64,000 nt of DNA from positions 62,001 to 126,000 of the forward strand of contig CANRJC010000001.1 in NCBI GenBank assembly GCA_947630795.1, given 5' to 3'. The notes below the pieces were generated by a model. The model was not told the origin of the DNA. It saw only the letters and a list, made by a program, of their open reading frames with translations, and did no database searches. The number at the start of each line of letters is the position of its first letter. Within the stretch, counting starts at the first letter, position 1. Of the stretch, positions 26,070-34,207 are shown in pieces. Origin of the DNA: an uncultured Phascolarctobacterium sp. GTDB taxonomy: Bacteria > Bacillota > Negativicutes > Acidaminococcales > Acidaminococcaceae. Position numbers and translations under genes: made by a program.

Positions 26070-27221
26070 ATGAGAACAGCGGAGTCTTTCCAGATCGGCC
26101 GCGAGGCCGTGGAAAAATTGGCGGCAGCCTACGGCTCGCCCCTCCTGGTGCTTTCGGTCGATCAGATCAAACGCAACTATGCTCTCTTGCACAAGTACCT
26201 GCCCAAAGTGAAGGTACATTATGCCATCAAGGCCAACCCACATCCTGCTATTTTGCAAACTTTGAAAGAAGCGGGCTCCTGCTTCGACGTGGCCAGCGAC
26301 GGCGAGATCCGCACGTTGGCGGCCATGGGCATCGAAGGGGAGCGGCTCATCTACGCCAACCCGGTGAAGACGGAAGCGGGCCTTGCGGCCTGTTGCGACT
26401 GTTCGGTGCGGAAGATGACCTTCGACAGCGCCTCCGAGATCGCCAAGATCAAAAAGGTCTGCCCCGGGGCCACCGTGCTTCTGCGTCTGCGTATCGACAA
26501 TTCTTCCGCCCACGTGGACCTCAACAAAAAATTCGGCGCTTCCAAAGAACAAGCCTTGGGCCTGATGCTGCAGGCGAAAGAAGCGGGGCTGGACATGGCC
26601 GGCATCGCCTTTCACGTCGGCAGTCAGACCATCACCGCCGATCCCTATCTGCAGGGGATGGATCTGGCCGCTCAGCTTTTCGAAGAAGCGGAGGAAGCGG
26701 GCCTGCCCCTGCGGGTGTTGGATATAGGCGGCGGCTTCCCCATCCCCGAGCACAAGGTGCGTTTCAATCTCAGGGAGATGCTGCGCCAGATACGCGCCCG
26801 TTTAGACGAAGATTTTTCGCGGGCGGAGGTGTGGTGTGAGCCCGGCCGCTACATTTGCGGCACCGCCGTCAATCTCATCTGCTCTGTCATCGGCAGCAAC
26901 GAACGGGGCGGGCAGCCTTGGTACTTTTTGGACGAAGGCCTCTACGGAACTTTCTCCGGCGTGCTCTTCGACCAGTGGGACTTCAAGCTCCTCAGCTTCA
27001 AAGAAGGACGCAACCGAGTGGCCGCCACTTTCGCCGGCCCCAGCTGCGATTCTTTGGACATCATGTTCAGAGGGCGGATGACCGCTCCTTTGGAAGTGGG
27101 CGACAAACTTTTGGTGCCGGAGTGCGGTGCCTACACTTCCGCCTCCGCCACTACCTTCAACGGTTTTTCCAAGGCTCGCTTCGTGGTGTGGGAAGAAGCA
27201 GCCCCCGGCTTGGGCCTGTGA
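26070..27221 (+). CDS. ldc: Selenomonas-type lysine/ornithine decarboxylase (PLP fold III)
   Basis: A 383-residue alanine-racemase-fold decarboxylase. The PLP lysine is Lys54 in YAIKANPHPA, the glycine-rich phosphate loop is DIGGGFP, and the second-subunit site reads GPSCDSLD (Cys326, Asp327) as in ornithine decarboxylases. Long stretches (for example EPGRYICGTAVNL and FHVGSQ) follow the Selenomonas ruminantium lysine/ornithine decarboxylase as I remember it, rather than diaminopimelate decarboxylase. In Selenomonas the product cadaverine is linked to peptidoglycan and held by the SLH domain of the porin; this window also encodes such a porin (42850-44091). Confidence 0.87.
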   Translation: MRTAESFQIGREAVEKLAAAYGSPLLVLSVDQIKRNYALLHKYLPKVKVHYAIKANPHPAILQTLKEAGSCFDVASDGEIRTLAAMGIEGERLIYANPVKTEAGLAACCDCSVRKMTFDSASEIAKIKKVCPGATVLLRLRIDNSSAHVDLNKKFGASKEQALGLMLQAKEAGLDMAGIAFHVGSQTITADPYLQGMDLAAQLFEEAEEAGLPLRVLDIGGGFPIPEHKVRFNLREMLRQIRARLDEDFSRAEVWCEPGRYICGTAVNLICSVIGSNERGGQPWYFLDEGLYGTFSGVLFDQWDFKLLSFKEGRNRVAATFAGPSCDSLDIMFRGRMTAPLEVGDKLLVPECGAYTSASATTFNGFSKARFVVWEEAAPGLGL

Positions 27222-27247
27222 GCCTTAGTCTTTTAAAAAAATATTTT

Positions 27248-27285
27248 CTCCGGGAGGCCCTGCGGTCCCCGGAGTTTTCTTTTTG
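27248..27285 (+). terminator. Terminator after the lysine/ornithine decarboxylase gene
   Basis: Seven-base-pair stem CTCCGGG/CCCGGAG with a 13-base loop, then TTTTCTTTTT. Confidence 0.85.
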
Positions 27286-27325
27286 CCGCAGATGAGAAAG
27301 TTCGGGGAAGGCAGCCTTCATCTTT

Positions 27326-27337
27326 TTGTGATATAAT
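27326..27337 (+). promoter_or_regulatory. Extended -10 promoter of the fold-I decarboxylase
   Basis: TGTGATATAAT with TATAAT at 27332-27337 and no good -35. A start near 27344 means the frame opening at 27342 cannot be the translation start, supporting the ATG at 27399. Confidence 0.55.
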
Positions 27338-27398
27338 AAAAGTGATACGTTCAAAAAAATCCTTGCAAAAATTTTTAAAGAGAGAGGTCGCAGAGAGG

Positions 27399-28841
27399 AT
27401 GACAGAAGAGCCGAGCCTGCTGGAGGCCATGGAGCGCTATAAAAAAGAAGAGGTCTATCCCTTCCACACTCCCGGCCACAAGGGAGGGCGGGGCGCCTCT
27501 CCTTCGCTGCGCCGTCTCTTAGGCTCCGCTCTCGCCGTCGACGTTTCTTTGACGGACGAATTGGACGACATCCACAGCCCCGCGAGCTATTTGGCCGCCG
27601 GTCAAAAATTAGCAGCTAAAGTGTACGGGGCCGATGCCGCTTTCTTTTCTCCCAACGGCACTACCCAGGCCATCGAAGCCATGCTGTTGGGAGCCTTCGA
27701 GCCGGGCGAAAAAATTTTATTGCCTCGCAATGCCCACCGCAGCGTAGCGGCCGGGCTCATCTTGGCGGGCTTGCAGCCGGTCTATGTGCAGCCGGGATTT
27801 CTCGCTTCTTTTTCTCTGCCCGCCCAGGTGAAGGCAGAGACCGTCGCCGCCGCTTTGGCCGCCGATAAAAAGATCAAAGGAGTGCTGGTGACCAGCCCTT
27901 CTTATTACGGTCTGGCCGCCGATCTCAGGGCCATCGCCGCTTGTTGTCATCGTCACGGCGCTTTGCTTTTAGCGGACGAGGCCCACGGCGCTCATCTCGG
28001 CTTCAGCCCCAAGCTGCCCCCTTCGGCTTTGGCTTGCGGCGCCGACATCAGCGCTCAAAGCACCCATAAGTCGCTATCGGCCCTCACTCAGGCCAGCCTG
28101 CTCTTGGTGAAAAAGGGACGGGCGGACGTGAACAGAGTGGCTGCGGCCATGAGCCTTTTAGGCACCACCAGTCCCAATTATTATCTTTTGGCATCGTTGG
28201 ACGAAGCAGTGCGGCAAGCGGCGCAAAAAGGCAGAGCCATGGCAGAGGCGGCGGTAGAGGCAGCCGAGAGTTTGCGGCAAAGTTTGGCGGCTCTGCCGGG
28301 CGTGAAAGTGCTGACGAAAGAGGCGGCCGCGCCCTTTGCCTTAGATGTCACCAAAGTGACGGTGAACTGCGCCGCCTTAGGCTACACCGGCCCCGAAGCA
28401 GCTGCCGCTTTGCGTAAAGAGAAAGTGGCAGTAGAATTGGCCGACAGAGAAAATGTTTTATTTTGGGTCACCGCCGGCGATGTAGGCCCGGCCTTTGCAG
28501 CCGCTGTGGAGCGGATCGTCGCCTGCTTCAAAAATTTGGCTGCCGCAGGCAGAGCTCATCTGCCCCCGGCGGGAGCAGAATGGCAGCTGCCGCAGCCGGA
28601 AGTGTTGCTGTCGCCCCGAGAAGCTTTTTATGCTCCTCAGGAGAGCCTGCCTTGGGAGAAAGTTAGCGGCCGCATCAGCGGCGAAGCCGTAAGCTTCTAT
28701 CCCCCGGGCATCCCGGTGCTGCTGCCGGGAGAAAAGGTCACCGGCGAAGTGGCGGCTTATTGTGAAAAACACTTGGCTCTGGGCCTGAAGGTGAGCGGCC
28801 CGCGGGATGCGAGCCTCGCCACGCTGCGGGTGATAAGGTGA
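27399..28841 (+). CDS. Orn/Lys/Arg decarboxylase family protein (PLP fold I)
   Basis: A 480-residue member of the fold-I Orn/Lys/Arg decarboxylase group (SpeA/YaaO-like). Key sites are FHTPGHKGG near residue 23, the PLP-binding DEAHGAHLGF, and the Schiff-base lysine in STHKSLSALTQ. The C-terminal domain is present but short, as in Firmicute versions. Its place directly before tmk and holB is the classic Firmicute position of YaaO-type genes. The specific substrate (arginine, lysine or ornithine) is not decidable here. Confidence 0.87.
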   Translation: MTEEPSLLEAMERYKKEEVYPFHTPGHKGGRGASPSLRRLLGSALAVDVSLTDELDDIHSPASYLAAGQKLAAKVYGADAAFFSPNGTTQAIEAMLLGAFEPGEKILLPRNAHRSVAAGLILAGLQPVYVQPGFLASFSLPAQVKAETVAAALAADKKIKGVLVTSPSYYGLAADLRAIAACCHRHGALLLADEAHGAHLGFSPKLPPSALACGADISAQSTHKSLSALTQASLLLVKKGRADVNRVAAAMSLLGTTSPNYYLLASLDEAVRQAAQKGRAMAEAAVEAAESLRQSLAALPGVKVLTKEAAAPFALDVTKVTVNCAALGYTGPEAAAALRKEKVAVELADRENVLFWVTAGDVGPAFAAAVERIVACFKNLAAAGRAHLPPAGAEWQLPQPEVLLSPREAFYAPQESLPWEKVSGRISGEAVSFYPPGIPVLLPGEKVTGEVAAYCEKHLALGLKVSGPRDASLATLRVIR

Positions 28842-28865
28842 GAGGAAAAACAGAAAGGTCATGCC

Positions 28866-29501
28866 ATGAAAAAAGGCCTGTTCATCGCCTTAGAGGGCAT
28901 AGACGGCACGGGAAAATCGACCCAGGCCGCCCTTTTGAAAAAAACTTTGGAGCAGAGAGGCTATAAAGTGCTGCTCACTCGGGAGCCGGGGGGCACGAAT
29001 TTTGCCGAAAAAGTGCGGCAGTTGGTGCTGGATGCAACATTGCCTCTCAACACCGCCACTCAGGCCCTTTTATATCTTGCCGCCCGCAGCGAGCATGTGG
29101 AAAAATTACTGAGGCCGGCTTTGGACGAGGGGCAGATAGTGATCTGCGATCGCTTCAGCGCTTCCACTTTAGTTTATCAAGGCTATGCCGCAGGCAAGAG
29201 CCCGGCGGAGATCGAACAGCTGGCCGCCCTCAATGCTTATGCCACAGGCGGCTTGGCCCCCGATATCACCCTTATTTTGGACGCACCTCCCGCCGCTCTT
29301 TTGGAAAGAAGGAAGAAGAGGGGCCTCAGCGACCGCTACGAGGACGCCGGTCTAAAATTGCAGCTGGCTTTACGCAAAGGCTTTCTTGCTCTTGCCGAAG
29401 GTAAAAAAGATCATTGCATCGTGGATGCCTTGGCGGCCGAAGAAGAAGTGAAGACGAGGCTGCTCGAAGTGTTGGAGCCGCTGCTGCCTCCCGAGGCTTA
29501 G
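28866..29501 (+). CDS. tmk: Thymidylate kinase
   Basis: A 211-residue P-loop kinase phosphorylating dTMP. The P-loop is EGIDGTGKST, the substrate motif is DRFSASTLVYQGYA and the lid segment includes KKRGLSDRYE. AGAAAGG precedes the ATG. It is followed 3 bases later by holB. Confidence 0.96.
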   Translation: MKKGLFIALEGIDGTGKSTQAALLKKTLEQRGYKVLLTREPGGTNFAEKVRQLVLDATLPLNTATQALLYLAARSEHVEKLLRPALDEGQIVICDRFSASTLVYQGYAAGKSPAEIEQLAALNAYATGGLAPDITLILDAPPAALLERRKKRGLSDRYEDAGLKLQLALRKGFLALAEGKKDHCIVDALAAEEEVKTRLLEVLEPLLPPEA

Positions 29502-29504
29502 ACC

Positions 29505-30578
29505 ATGTGGCGGAAAGTTTTGGGGCAGGAGCCTGTAAAAAAATTTTTGGAAGCTTTTTTGGATAGACAAGAGCGGCCTCACGCTCTGCTTTTTGCCGGG
29601 CCCGCCGGCGTGGGCAAGCGGCTGTTGGCGGGAGAATTCGCCCGCAGCGTGCTGTGTCTGAACGGGGGCAGAGACGAGGACTGCCGCTGTGCTTCCTGCC
29701 GTTTGCTGAATTTTGCCGACGGAAATTACAGCAAAGCCCATCCCGATCTTATCTATATGGACATAGGTGTCTTTGGCGACTCCAAAGCCACCACGGAGAT
29801 CAGCATCGTGCAGATCGATGCCCTGAAAGATCAGGGGAGCTTCGCTCCCGCTCTTTCTCCCGCCAAGGTGTGCATCATCAACAACGCCGACAAAATGTCC
29901 CGGGAGGCGGGAGGAGCGCTGCTGAAACTTTTGGAAGAACCGGCGGCGGGCTGGCTCTTCGTTTTGGTGGCGGAAAGGCCCAGCCGTCTGCTGAGCACCG
30001 TAAGGAGCAGGGCCGTGCAGCTCAACTTCGCTCCTCTTCCCGAAGAGGTGCTGATAGAGGAACTGATCGCCAAAAAGATCCCGGCGGAAGAGGCCCGCAT
30101 CGTGGCGCCCTTGGCCGAGGGCTCTCTCGGCTTGGCATTGGAGTTGTACAGCCCGAGTATTTTTGCAGACGGCGGGAAGGAAGGAGCAGAAGAAAAGAGA
30201 GGCGGACCCAACGGTCCGGCTCTGCGGGAAACGGCCCTCGCTTATTTGGAAGAGCTGCCTCTGCGCTACCCTTTCAGCCAAATGGCGGCTTTTCGCTTGG
30301 GCGATCACAAGCGGCCCCAGGGCCTGCTTTTGGCCCTCACTTTTTGTCAGCTTTTCCACGATGTCTTGCTGCTGCAGGATGGGGCAGCTGCCTGCATCTA
30401 CAATAAAGATCAAAAAGGGAGACTGGACGCTTTGGCCCGGCGTTTCTCCCGAGCTGCCGTGCGGCGGGCTTACGGGGCGGCTTTTGAGCTGGGAGAAAAG
30501 CTGGCGGGGAGCGTAGGCGTGAGGCTGGCTTTGGAACAAATGTTTTTACGCATAGATCAATGCTTGAAGGAGGGATAA
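29505..30578 (+). CDS. holB: DNA polymerase III, delta' subunit
   Basis: A 357-residue clamp-loader subunit with an AAA+ fold. The P-loop is GPAGVGKRLLAG, zinc-binding cysteines are grouped in CRCASC, and KLLEEPAAGWLFVLV plus SRAVQLNF match the family sensor region. It overlaps nothing and starts 3 bases after tmk; ricT starts 1 base after its stop. Confidence 0.93.
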   Translation: MWRKVLGQEPVKKFLEAFLDRQERPHALLFAGPAGVGKRLLAGEFARSVLCLNGGRDEDCRCASCRLLNFADGNYSKAHPDLIYMDIGVFGDSKATTEISIVQIDALKDQGSFAPALSPAKVCIINNADKMSREAGGALLKLLEEPAAGWLFVLVAERPSRLLSTVRSRAVQLNFAPLPEEVLIEELIAKKIPAEEARIVAPLAEGSLGLALELYSPSIFADGGKEGAEEKRGGPNGPALRETALAYLEELPLRYPFSQMAAFRLGDHKRPQGLLLALTFCQLFHDVLLLQDGAAACIYNKDQKGRLDALARRFSRAAVRRAYGAAFELGEKLAGSVGVRLALEQMFLRIDQCLKEG

Positions 30579-30579
30579 C

Positions 30580-31416
30580 ATGCCTGCCGTAGTGGGAGTG
30601 CGCTTTAAAAGAGCATGCAAGATATATTATTTCGATCCCGGCGACACCGGCGTGGTAGCGGGAGATCCGGTGATAGTGGAGACAGCAAGGGGCGTTGAAT
30701 ACGGCTGGGTGGCGCTGGGCCCCAAAGAGGTGGAAGAGAGCAGCATCACAAGTCCGTTGAAGCAGGTGATCCGCAAGGCCACGGCCGAAGACGATCAACA
30801 ACTGGAAGACAATAAAGTGCGGGAGAAAGAAGCCTTCAACATCTGCTTGCGCAAGATCAAAAATTTGGGCTTGGGCATGAGACTGGTGGATGTGGACTTC
30901 ACCTTCGACGTGAACAAGATCACTTTTTTCTATACCGCCGACGGCCGGGTGGATTTCAGAGAATTGGTGAAAAATTTGGCCGCTGTCTTTCGCACCCGCA
31001 TCGAGCTAAGGCAGATAGGGGTACGGGACGAGGCGAAAATGCTGGGAGGAATCGGCTGCTGCGGCAGACCTCTTTGCTGCGCCACTTTTTTGAGCGACTT
31101 CGAACCTGTGTCCATCCGCATGGCCAAAGAACAAAATCTCAGTCTCAACCCCACAAAAATTTCCGGCATCTGCGGCCGCCTGCTGTGCTGCTTGAAGTAC
31201 GAGAGCGAAAATTACAGCAAGGCCAATGCGGCCAAAGGGCGCAGAGATAAAGCTGAAGCTCCCCGCTTGGGGGCTATGGTGGCCACACCTTTGGGCGAGG
31301 GCAAGGTGGTGGGCGTGAACAGAGCAGGCCATACCGCCAGCGTGCAGCTGTCACCCAACAATGTGATCCAAGTAGAATGGGACGAAGTGGTGGCGGCCGA
31401 ACAAGCGGGAGTTTAG
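30580..31416 (+). CDS. ricT: PSP1-domain protein RicT/YaaT
   Basis: A 278-residue PSP1-domain protein. In Bacillus, RicT with RicA and RicF forms a complex with Fe-S clusters that affects mRNA processing by RNase Y and phosphorelay signalling. The cysteine motifs GCCGRPLCC and CGRLLCC (near residues 158-206) that hold iron-sulfur are intact. AAGGAGG precedes the ATG. The position between holB and trmN6 is conserved in Firmicutes. Confidence 0.92.
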   Translation: MPAVVGVRFKRACKIYYFDPGDTGVVAGDPVIVETARGVEYGWVALGPKEVEESSITSPLKQVIRKATAEDDQQLEDNKVREKEAFNICLRKIKNLGLGMRLVDVDFTFDVNKITFFYTADGRVDFRELVKNLAAVFRTRIELRQIGVRDEAKMLGGIGCCGRPLCCATFLSDFEPVSIRMAKEQNLSLNPTKISGICGRLLCCLKYESENYSKANAAKGRRDKAEAPRLGAMVATPLGEGKVVGVNRAGHTASVQLSPNNVIQVEWDEVVAAEQAGV

Positions 31417-31419
31417 TCC

Positions 31420-32109
31420 ATGACCGAAGAAGGGTTGCGTCTGGATTATTTGCCCGGCTGTGGATATAAAATTTTTCAAAGCAGCGCCGAATTTCCTTTC
31501 ACCACCGATTCGGTGCTGCTGGCCCGCTTCGCTCACCTGGTGCACGGAGCCAAAGTGTTGGAGCTGGGCTGCGGCACTGCCGCCGTTTCGCTGCTGCTTT
31601 TGGCTAGAGGGGCAGCCCACGTTACAGGATTGGACATCAACCCTCGGGTGTTGGACTTGGCTCGTCGCAGTGCCGAGCTCAACGGATTGACAGAACAAAC
31701 ACTGTTCATAGAGGGCGATGTGGCCGCTTATCGAGAGCTGCTGCCTCCGGAAAGTTTCGATCTGGCGGTGGCCAATCCGCCCTATCGAAAAGCAGGGCGG
31801 CAGCGACAGATAGGCGCCGCCGCCTGTCACGAAGTGCGGGGCAATTTGGCGGACTTCATAGCTGCGGCGGCGTGGGCAGTGCGTTTCAGAGGACGCTTCG
31901 CTCTTTGTCAATTGCCGGAGCGGCTGCTGGAAACTTTGGAACTGCTGCGGGAGCAGGGGCTGATGCCTAAAAGGCTGCGCTTTCTGCACAGCGATGTGAA
32001 GAAGCCGGCTTGGCTCTTTTTGCTGGAGGCAGTGAAGGGAGGCGGCATGGGCCTCGAAGTGTTGCCGCCGCTGGTGCTTTACGAAGAAGGAGCAAGGCAA
32101 AAAAACTAA
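31420..32109 (+). CDS. tRNA1(Val) A37 N6-methyltransferase-like enzyme (TrmN6/YabB)
   Basis: A 229-residue SAM-dependent methyltransferase with the SAM loop LELGCGTAAVSL, the acidic DINPRVLDLA and the catalytic NPPY motif typical of N6-adenine methylation. Similar proteins follow ricT/yabA in other Firmicutes. An RBS is weak, but the 3-base gap from ricT suggests coupling. The exact RNA target is inferred from the family. Confidence 0.85.
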   Translation: MTEEGLRLDYLPGCGYKIFQSSAEFPFTTDSVLLARFAHLVHGAKVLELGCGTAAVSLLLLARGAAHVTGLDINPRVLDLARRSAELNGLTEQTLFIEGDVAAYRELLPPESFDLAVANPPYRKAGRQRQIGAAACHEVRGNLADFIAAAAWAVRFRGRFALCQLPERLLETLELLREQGLMPKRLRFLHSDVKKPAWLFLLEAVKGGGMGLEVLPPLVLYEEGARQKN

Positions 32110-32117
32110 TTTTACTG

Positions 32118-32146
32118 TTGACAAGCCAGGGGTTATACGTTATAAT
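32118..32146 (+). promoter_or_regulatory. Consensus promoter of tRNA cluster 1
   Basis: TTGACA, 17-base spacer, TATAAT: a perfect sigma-70 promoter, 16 bases before tRNA-Tyr. Confidence 0.95.
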
Positions 32147-32162
32147 TGACTCTGTTGTTGAC

Positions 32163-32247
32163 GGAGAGGTTCCCGAGTGGCTAAAGGGAGCAGACTGTAA
32201 ATCTGCCGCGTTTCGCTTCGTTGGTTCGAATCCAACCCTCTCCACCA
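32163..32247 (+). tRNA. tRNA-Tyr (GTA)
   Basis: An 85-base class II tRNA with a long variable arm, anticodon GTA in ACTGTAAATCT, GGTTCGAATCC T-arm and encoded CCA. First gene of a four-gene cluster. Confidence 0.95.
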
Positions 32248-32256
32248 AATAAACAT

Positions 32257-32332
<76 letters not shown>

Positions 32333-32335
32333 TTT

Positions 32336-32411
32336 GCTGATGTAGCTCAGTCGGCAGAGCGTATCCTTGGTAAGGATAAGGTCACCAGTTCAATCCTGGT
32401 CATCAGCTCCA
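32336..32411 (+). tRNA. tRNA-Thr (GGT)
   Basis: A 76-base tRNA with acceptor GCTGATG/CATCAGC, anticodon loop TTGGTAA (GGT) and encoded CCA. Confidence 0.94.
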
Positions 32412-32414
32412 TGT

Positions 32415-32491
32415 GGCGGCGTAGCTCAGGTGGCTAGAGCATGCGGTTCATACCCGCAGTGTCCGCGGTTCAAATCCGTGCGCCGCCACCA
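32415..32491 (+). tRNA. Elongator tRNA-Met (CAT)
   Basis: A 77-base tRNA with acceptor GGCGGCG/CGCCGCC, anticodon loop TTCATAC (CAT) and encoded CCA. The paired first position separates it from the initiator. Confidence 0.92.
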
Positions 32492-32497
32492 AAAATC

Positions 32498-32526
32498 ATC
32501 GACCTCTCGGGGGTCGTATTTTTTTG
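32498..32526 (+). terminator. Terminator of tRNA cluster 1
   Basis: Stem CGACC/GGTCG followed by TATTTTTTT, 8 bases after the last tRNA. Confidence 0.85.
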
Positions 32527-32718
32527 TGCAAAAAGAGCAGTCGCTATCAGTGATGTGTAATTCAAAAGCTGACTTCTTTTGGATGTGCTTCATGTCTGAT
32601 GAGGCGGTGTTTTTGCTTGCGCAAAACTTGTGAACGTAACATACAGCCTCACTATCCCACAGCTTTTGAACTTTTAAAAAGACAACGAGAAAACGTACTT
32701 AAAGAAAGTAAAAAAATC
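32527..32718. other. Gap between tRNA cluster and peptide promoter P1
   Basis: About 190 AT-rich bases. I see no gene, tRNA fragment or att-like duplication here. It marks the left edge of the putative RiPP locus. Confidence 0.4.
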
Positions 32719-32746
32719 TTGCGGGGGGGTAATTATGTGATAGAAT
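32719..32746 (+). promoter_or_regulatory. G7-tract promoter P1 (peptide 1)
   Basis: TTGCGG, 16-base spacer, TAGAAT. Seven consecutive G (32723-32729) start in the last bases of the -35 box and run into the spacer. The same design is found at 33311 and 42572. Transcription from it gives a leader of about 260 bases before peptide 1. Confidence 0.7.
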
Positions 32747-32921
32747 ATAGACACAAAGCCCGTTGAGCGCGTGATCTTGCAGTAAGTATTCACGAGCAGC
32801 GGCAAGAGGAGAACGAAAGTTTCCTGTCGCGTAGAGCAGCACTTAGTGAAGTTATTTCTGTTTATTTGCACGTCCGAGCTGCAAGAAGGAAATCGCAGGA
32901 CAGCGGGGACGGCGACTTACA

Positions 32922-32973
32922 TCAAAGGTCCGTGCTTTGAAACAGGCGGAGTGTTGCGCCTATCGTTTCAAAG
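32922..32973 (+). promoter_or_regulatory. Alternative-hairpin element upstream of peptide 1
   Basis: Three segments: A TCAAAG (32922-32927), B CTTTGAAAC (32935-32943) and C GTTTCAAAG (32965-32973). B pairs with A (loop GTCCGTG) or with C, the latter extended by AGGCG/CGCCT and capped by GAGTGTTG. Peptide 2 has the same architecture with compensatory changes at 34200-34255. It may be an RNA attenuator-type switch or a DNA operator. Confidence 0.65.
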
Positions 32974-33012
32974 GAGTAAAGATAACAAGGTATAGAATAG
33001 GAGGGGCGGATC

Positions 33013-33132
33013 GTGGAAAACGAAAAAGAAAAGTATGAAAAACCGGAGATGGAGATCATCTATATCGAAGCCAACGATATCATCTTTGCCAGCGGCGGCG
33101 ATACAGCTGACGACGCGGCTGAATGTCCTTGA
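33013..33132 (+). CDS. Putative RiPP precursor peptide 1 (39 aa)
   Basis: A 39-residue peptide from GTG behind GGAGGGGCGGATC, the same 16 bases as before peptide 2. The leader KEKYEKPEMEII.IE.NDII then FASGGD is shared with peptide 2; the C-terminal part after Gly28-Gly29 is DTADDAAECP. The single Cys38 sits four residues after Asp34. Leader conservation, core variation, and a neighbouring PqqD-like chaperone and radical SAM/SPASM enzyme make a modified-peptide precursor the best reading. It has its own promoter and terminator. No product is known to me. Confidence 0.8.
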   Translation: MENEKEKYEKPEMEIIYIEANDIIFASGGDTADDAAECP

Positions 33133-33157
33133 AGAGCGAGAAATGAGAGTTTGCGTG

Positions 33158-33191
33158 AGGAGCAGGGAGCGACCCTGCTCCTTTGTCGTTT
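33158..33191 (+). terminator. Terminator after peptide 1
   Basis: Ten-base-pair stem AGGAGCAGGG/CCCTGCTCCT, 5-base loop, then TTGTCGTTTTT. The paralogous position after peptide 2 keeps the stem but not the T-run. Confidence 0.75.
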
Positions 33192-33491
33192 TTAACTCGA
33201 CCCCGCAAGCAGAAAAAAGCAGAGTAAAACAGATCACCGTTTCATTGTGGCAGTTTTTTTCGGGAAAAGGGCTGAGAGATTGAAGGATAAAAAATAAAAA
33301 TATAAAAAACTTGTGGGGGGGACAATTGTGTGCTAAAATGTAAACATAAAGCGCACACTGCTCAAAAGAAGAAAACATCCTTTTGTTTTAGGGCCCTGCG
33401 ATGGGAGCAGCTGACAAAGGTCTATGTTTTTACAGGCAGCAGAGGCACGCTCGTCTGTGTTGCTGTGAGCAAATAAAGTGAGGAGCATACT
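33192..33491. other. Gap with promoter P2 and leader of the RiPP operon
   Basis: An AT-rich stretch, promoter P2 (33311-33339), and then an approximately 150-base untranslated leader up to the pqqD-like gene. I found no third precursor peptide in it. Confidence 0.5.
33311..33339 (+). promoter_or_regulatory. G7-tract promoter P2 (pqqD-peptidase-peptide 2-rSAM-NTP operon)
   Basis: TTGTGG, 17-base spacer, TAAAAT preceded by TGC. Seven G at 33315-33321. Very similar to P1 (32719) and P3 (42572); the sequence after the -10 also resembles P1 (ACATAAAGC here, ACACAAAGC there). Confidence 0.72.
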
Positions 33492-33752
33492 ATGAAGTTG
33501 AAAGAATCCTTCGTCACCTATGCGGCCGACGGTCAGCATACTATGGTGGCAACGGAGGGCTTTTCCGGAATAGTGCGGAGCAACGGCACTGCCGCCTTTA
33601 TCATAGAAGCATTGAAGTCGCCCACTACTATAGAAGCCATCGTCGCAGCTATGGCAAAAAAATACGATGCACCGCAAGAAACGATCGCCGCAGATGTGGT
33701 CGAGATTATCGCCAAATTGCGCAGCATAGGCGCCATCGAGGAAGGCGATTGA
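33492..33752 (+). CDS. PqqD-like peptide chaperone (RiPP recognition element)
   Basis: An 86-residue protein of the PqqD fold, a small winged-helix domain that binds RiPP leader peptides and presents them to radical SAM enzymes. Family features are DGQHTMVATEGFSGIVRSNG at the start and EIIAKLRSIGAIEEG at the end. AGTGAGGAG precedes the ATG. It overlaps the next gene by 4 bases. The partner leaders are presumably the KEKYEKPEMEII peptides. Confidence 0.85.
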   Translation: MKLKESFVTYAADGQHTMVATEGFSGIVRSNGTAAFIIEALKSPTTIEAIVAAMAKKYDAPQETIAADVVEIIAKLRSIGAIEEGD

Positions 33753-34207
33753 ACCTTAGCTTTGAAGCAGTACTGGCTCGGGAAGGGCAGTTGGTGTACA
33801 CCTGCGTAGGAGCCAGTATGTTGCCTTTATTGCGGCAGCGGCGGGATCTGATCGTGATCGAGAAGCCGAGCAAACCTTTGCAACGCTATGATGTACCTCT
33901 TTATAGGCGGGCAGACGGAAAATATGTGTTGCACCGGATACTGGCGGTGCGAAAGGATGGGTATGTCCTTTGCGGCGACAACCAGTGGCGGCGGGAGCGC
34001 AGAGTTACCGACGAACAGGTGATAGGAGTGATGACCGCCGTCGTGCGAGATGGCGAGACCATCTTTGTGACCGATAAGCGCTATCGGCTCTATGTACATC
34101 TGTGGTGCGATCTCTTTTGGCTGCGGGCCGCTTTGTTGTGGTGCCTCAGCCTGCCCGGGCGCATCAAAAGGAAAATGCAGGGGAGCAAAGACAGCGACTC
34201 ATTTTAA
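33749..34207 (+). CDS. S24/S26-like small peptidase of the RiPP locus
   Basis: A 152-residue protein starting at TTG that overlaps the pqqD-like stop. The serine motif GASMLPLL (Ser23) followed by DLIVI and later YVLHRILAV (His62) and GDNQ resemble signal peptidase-type boxes. With His in the place of the bacterial Lys it is closer to the ER/SipW-type Ser-His arrangement. A hydrophobic C-terminal stretch (LWCDLFWLRAALLWCLSL) could anchor it to the membrane. A role in removing the leader of the two peptides is a reasonable inference, not shown. Confidence 0.72.
   Translation: MNLSFEAVLAREGQLVYTCVGASMLPLLRQRRDLIVIEKPSKPLQRYDVPLYRRADGKYVLHRILAVRKDGYVLCGDNQWRRERRVTDEQVIGVMTAVVRDGETIFVTDKRYRLYVHLWCDLFWLRAALLWCLSLPGRIKRKMQGSKDSDSF

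Noticed and set aside
26070-27221. Diaminopimelate decarboxylase (lysA)
   Set aside because: The active-site loop is GPSCDSLD and the overall sequence follows the lysine/ornithine decarboxylase group rather than LysA.
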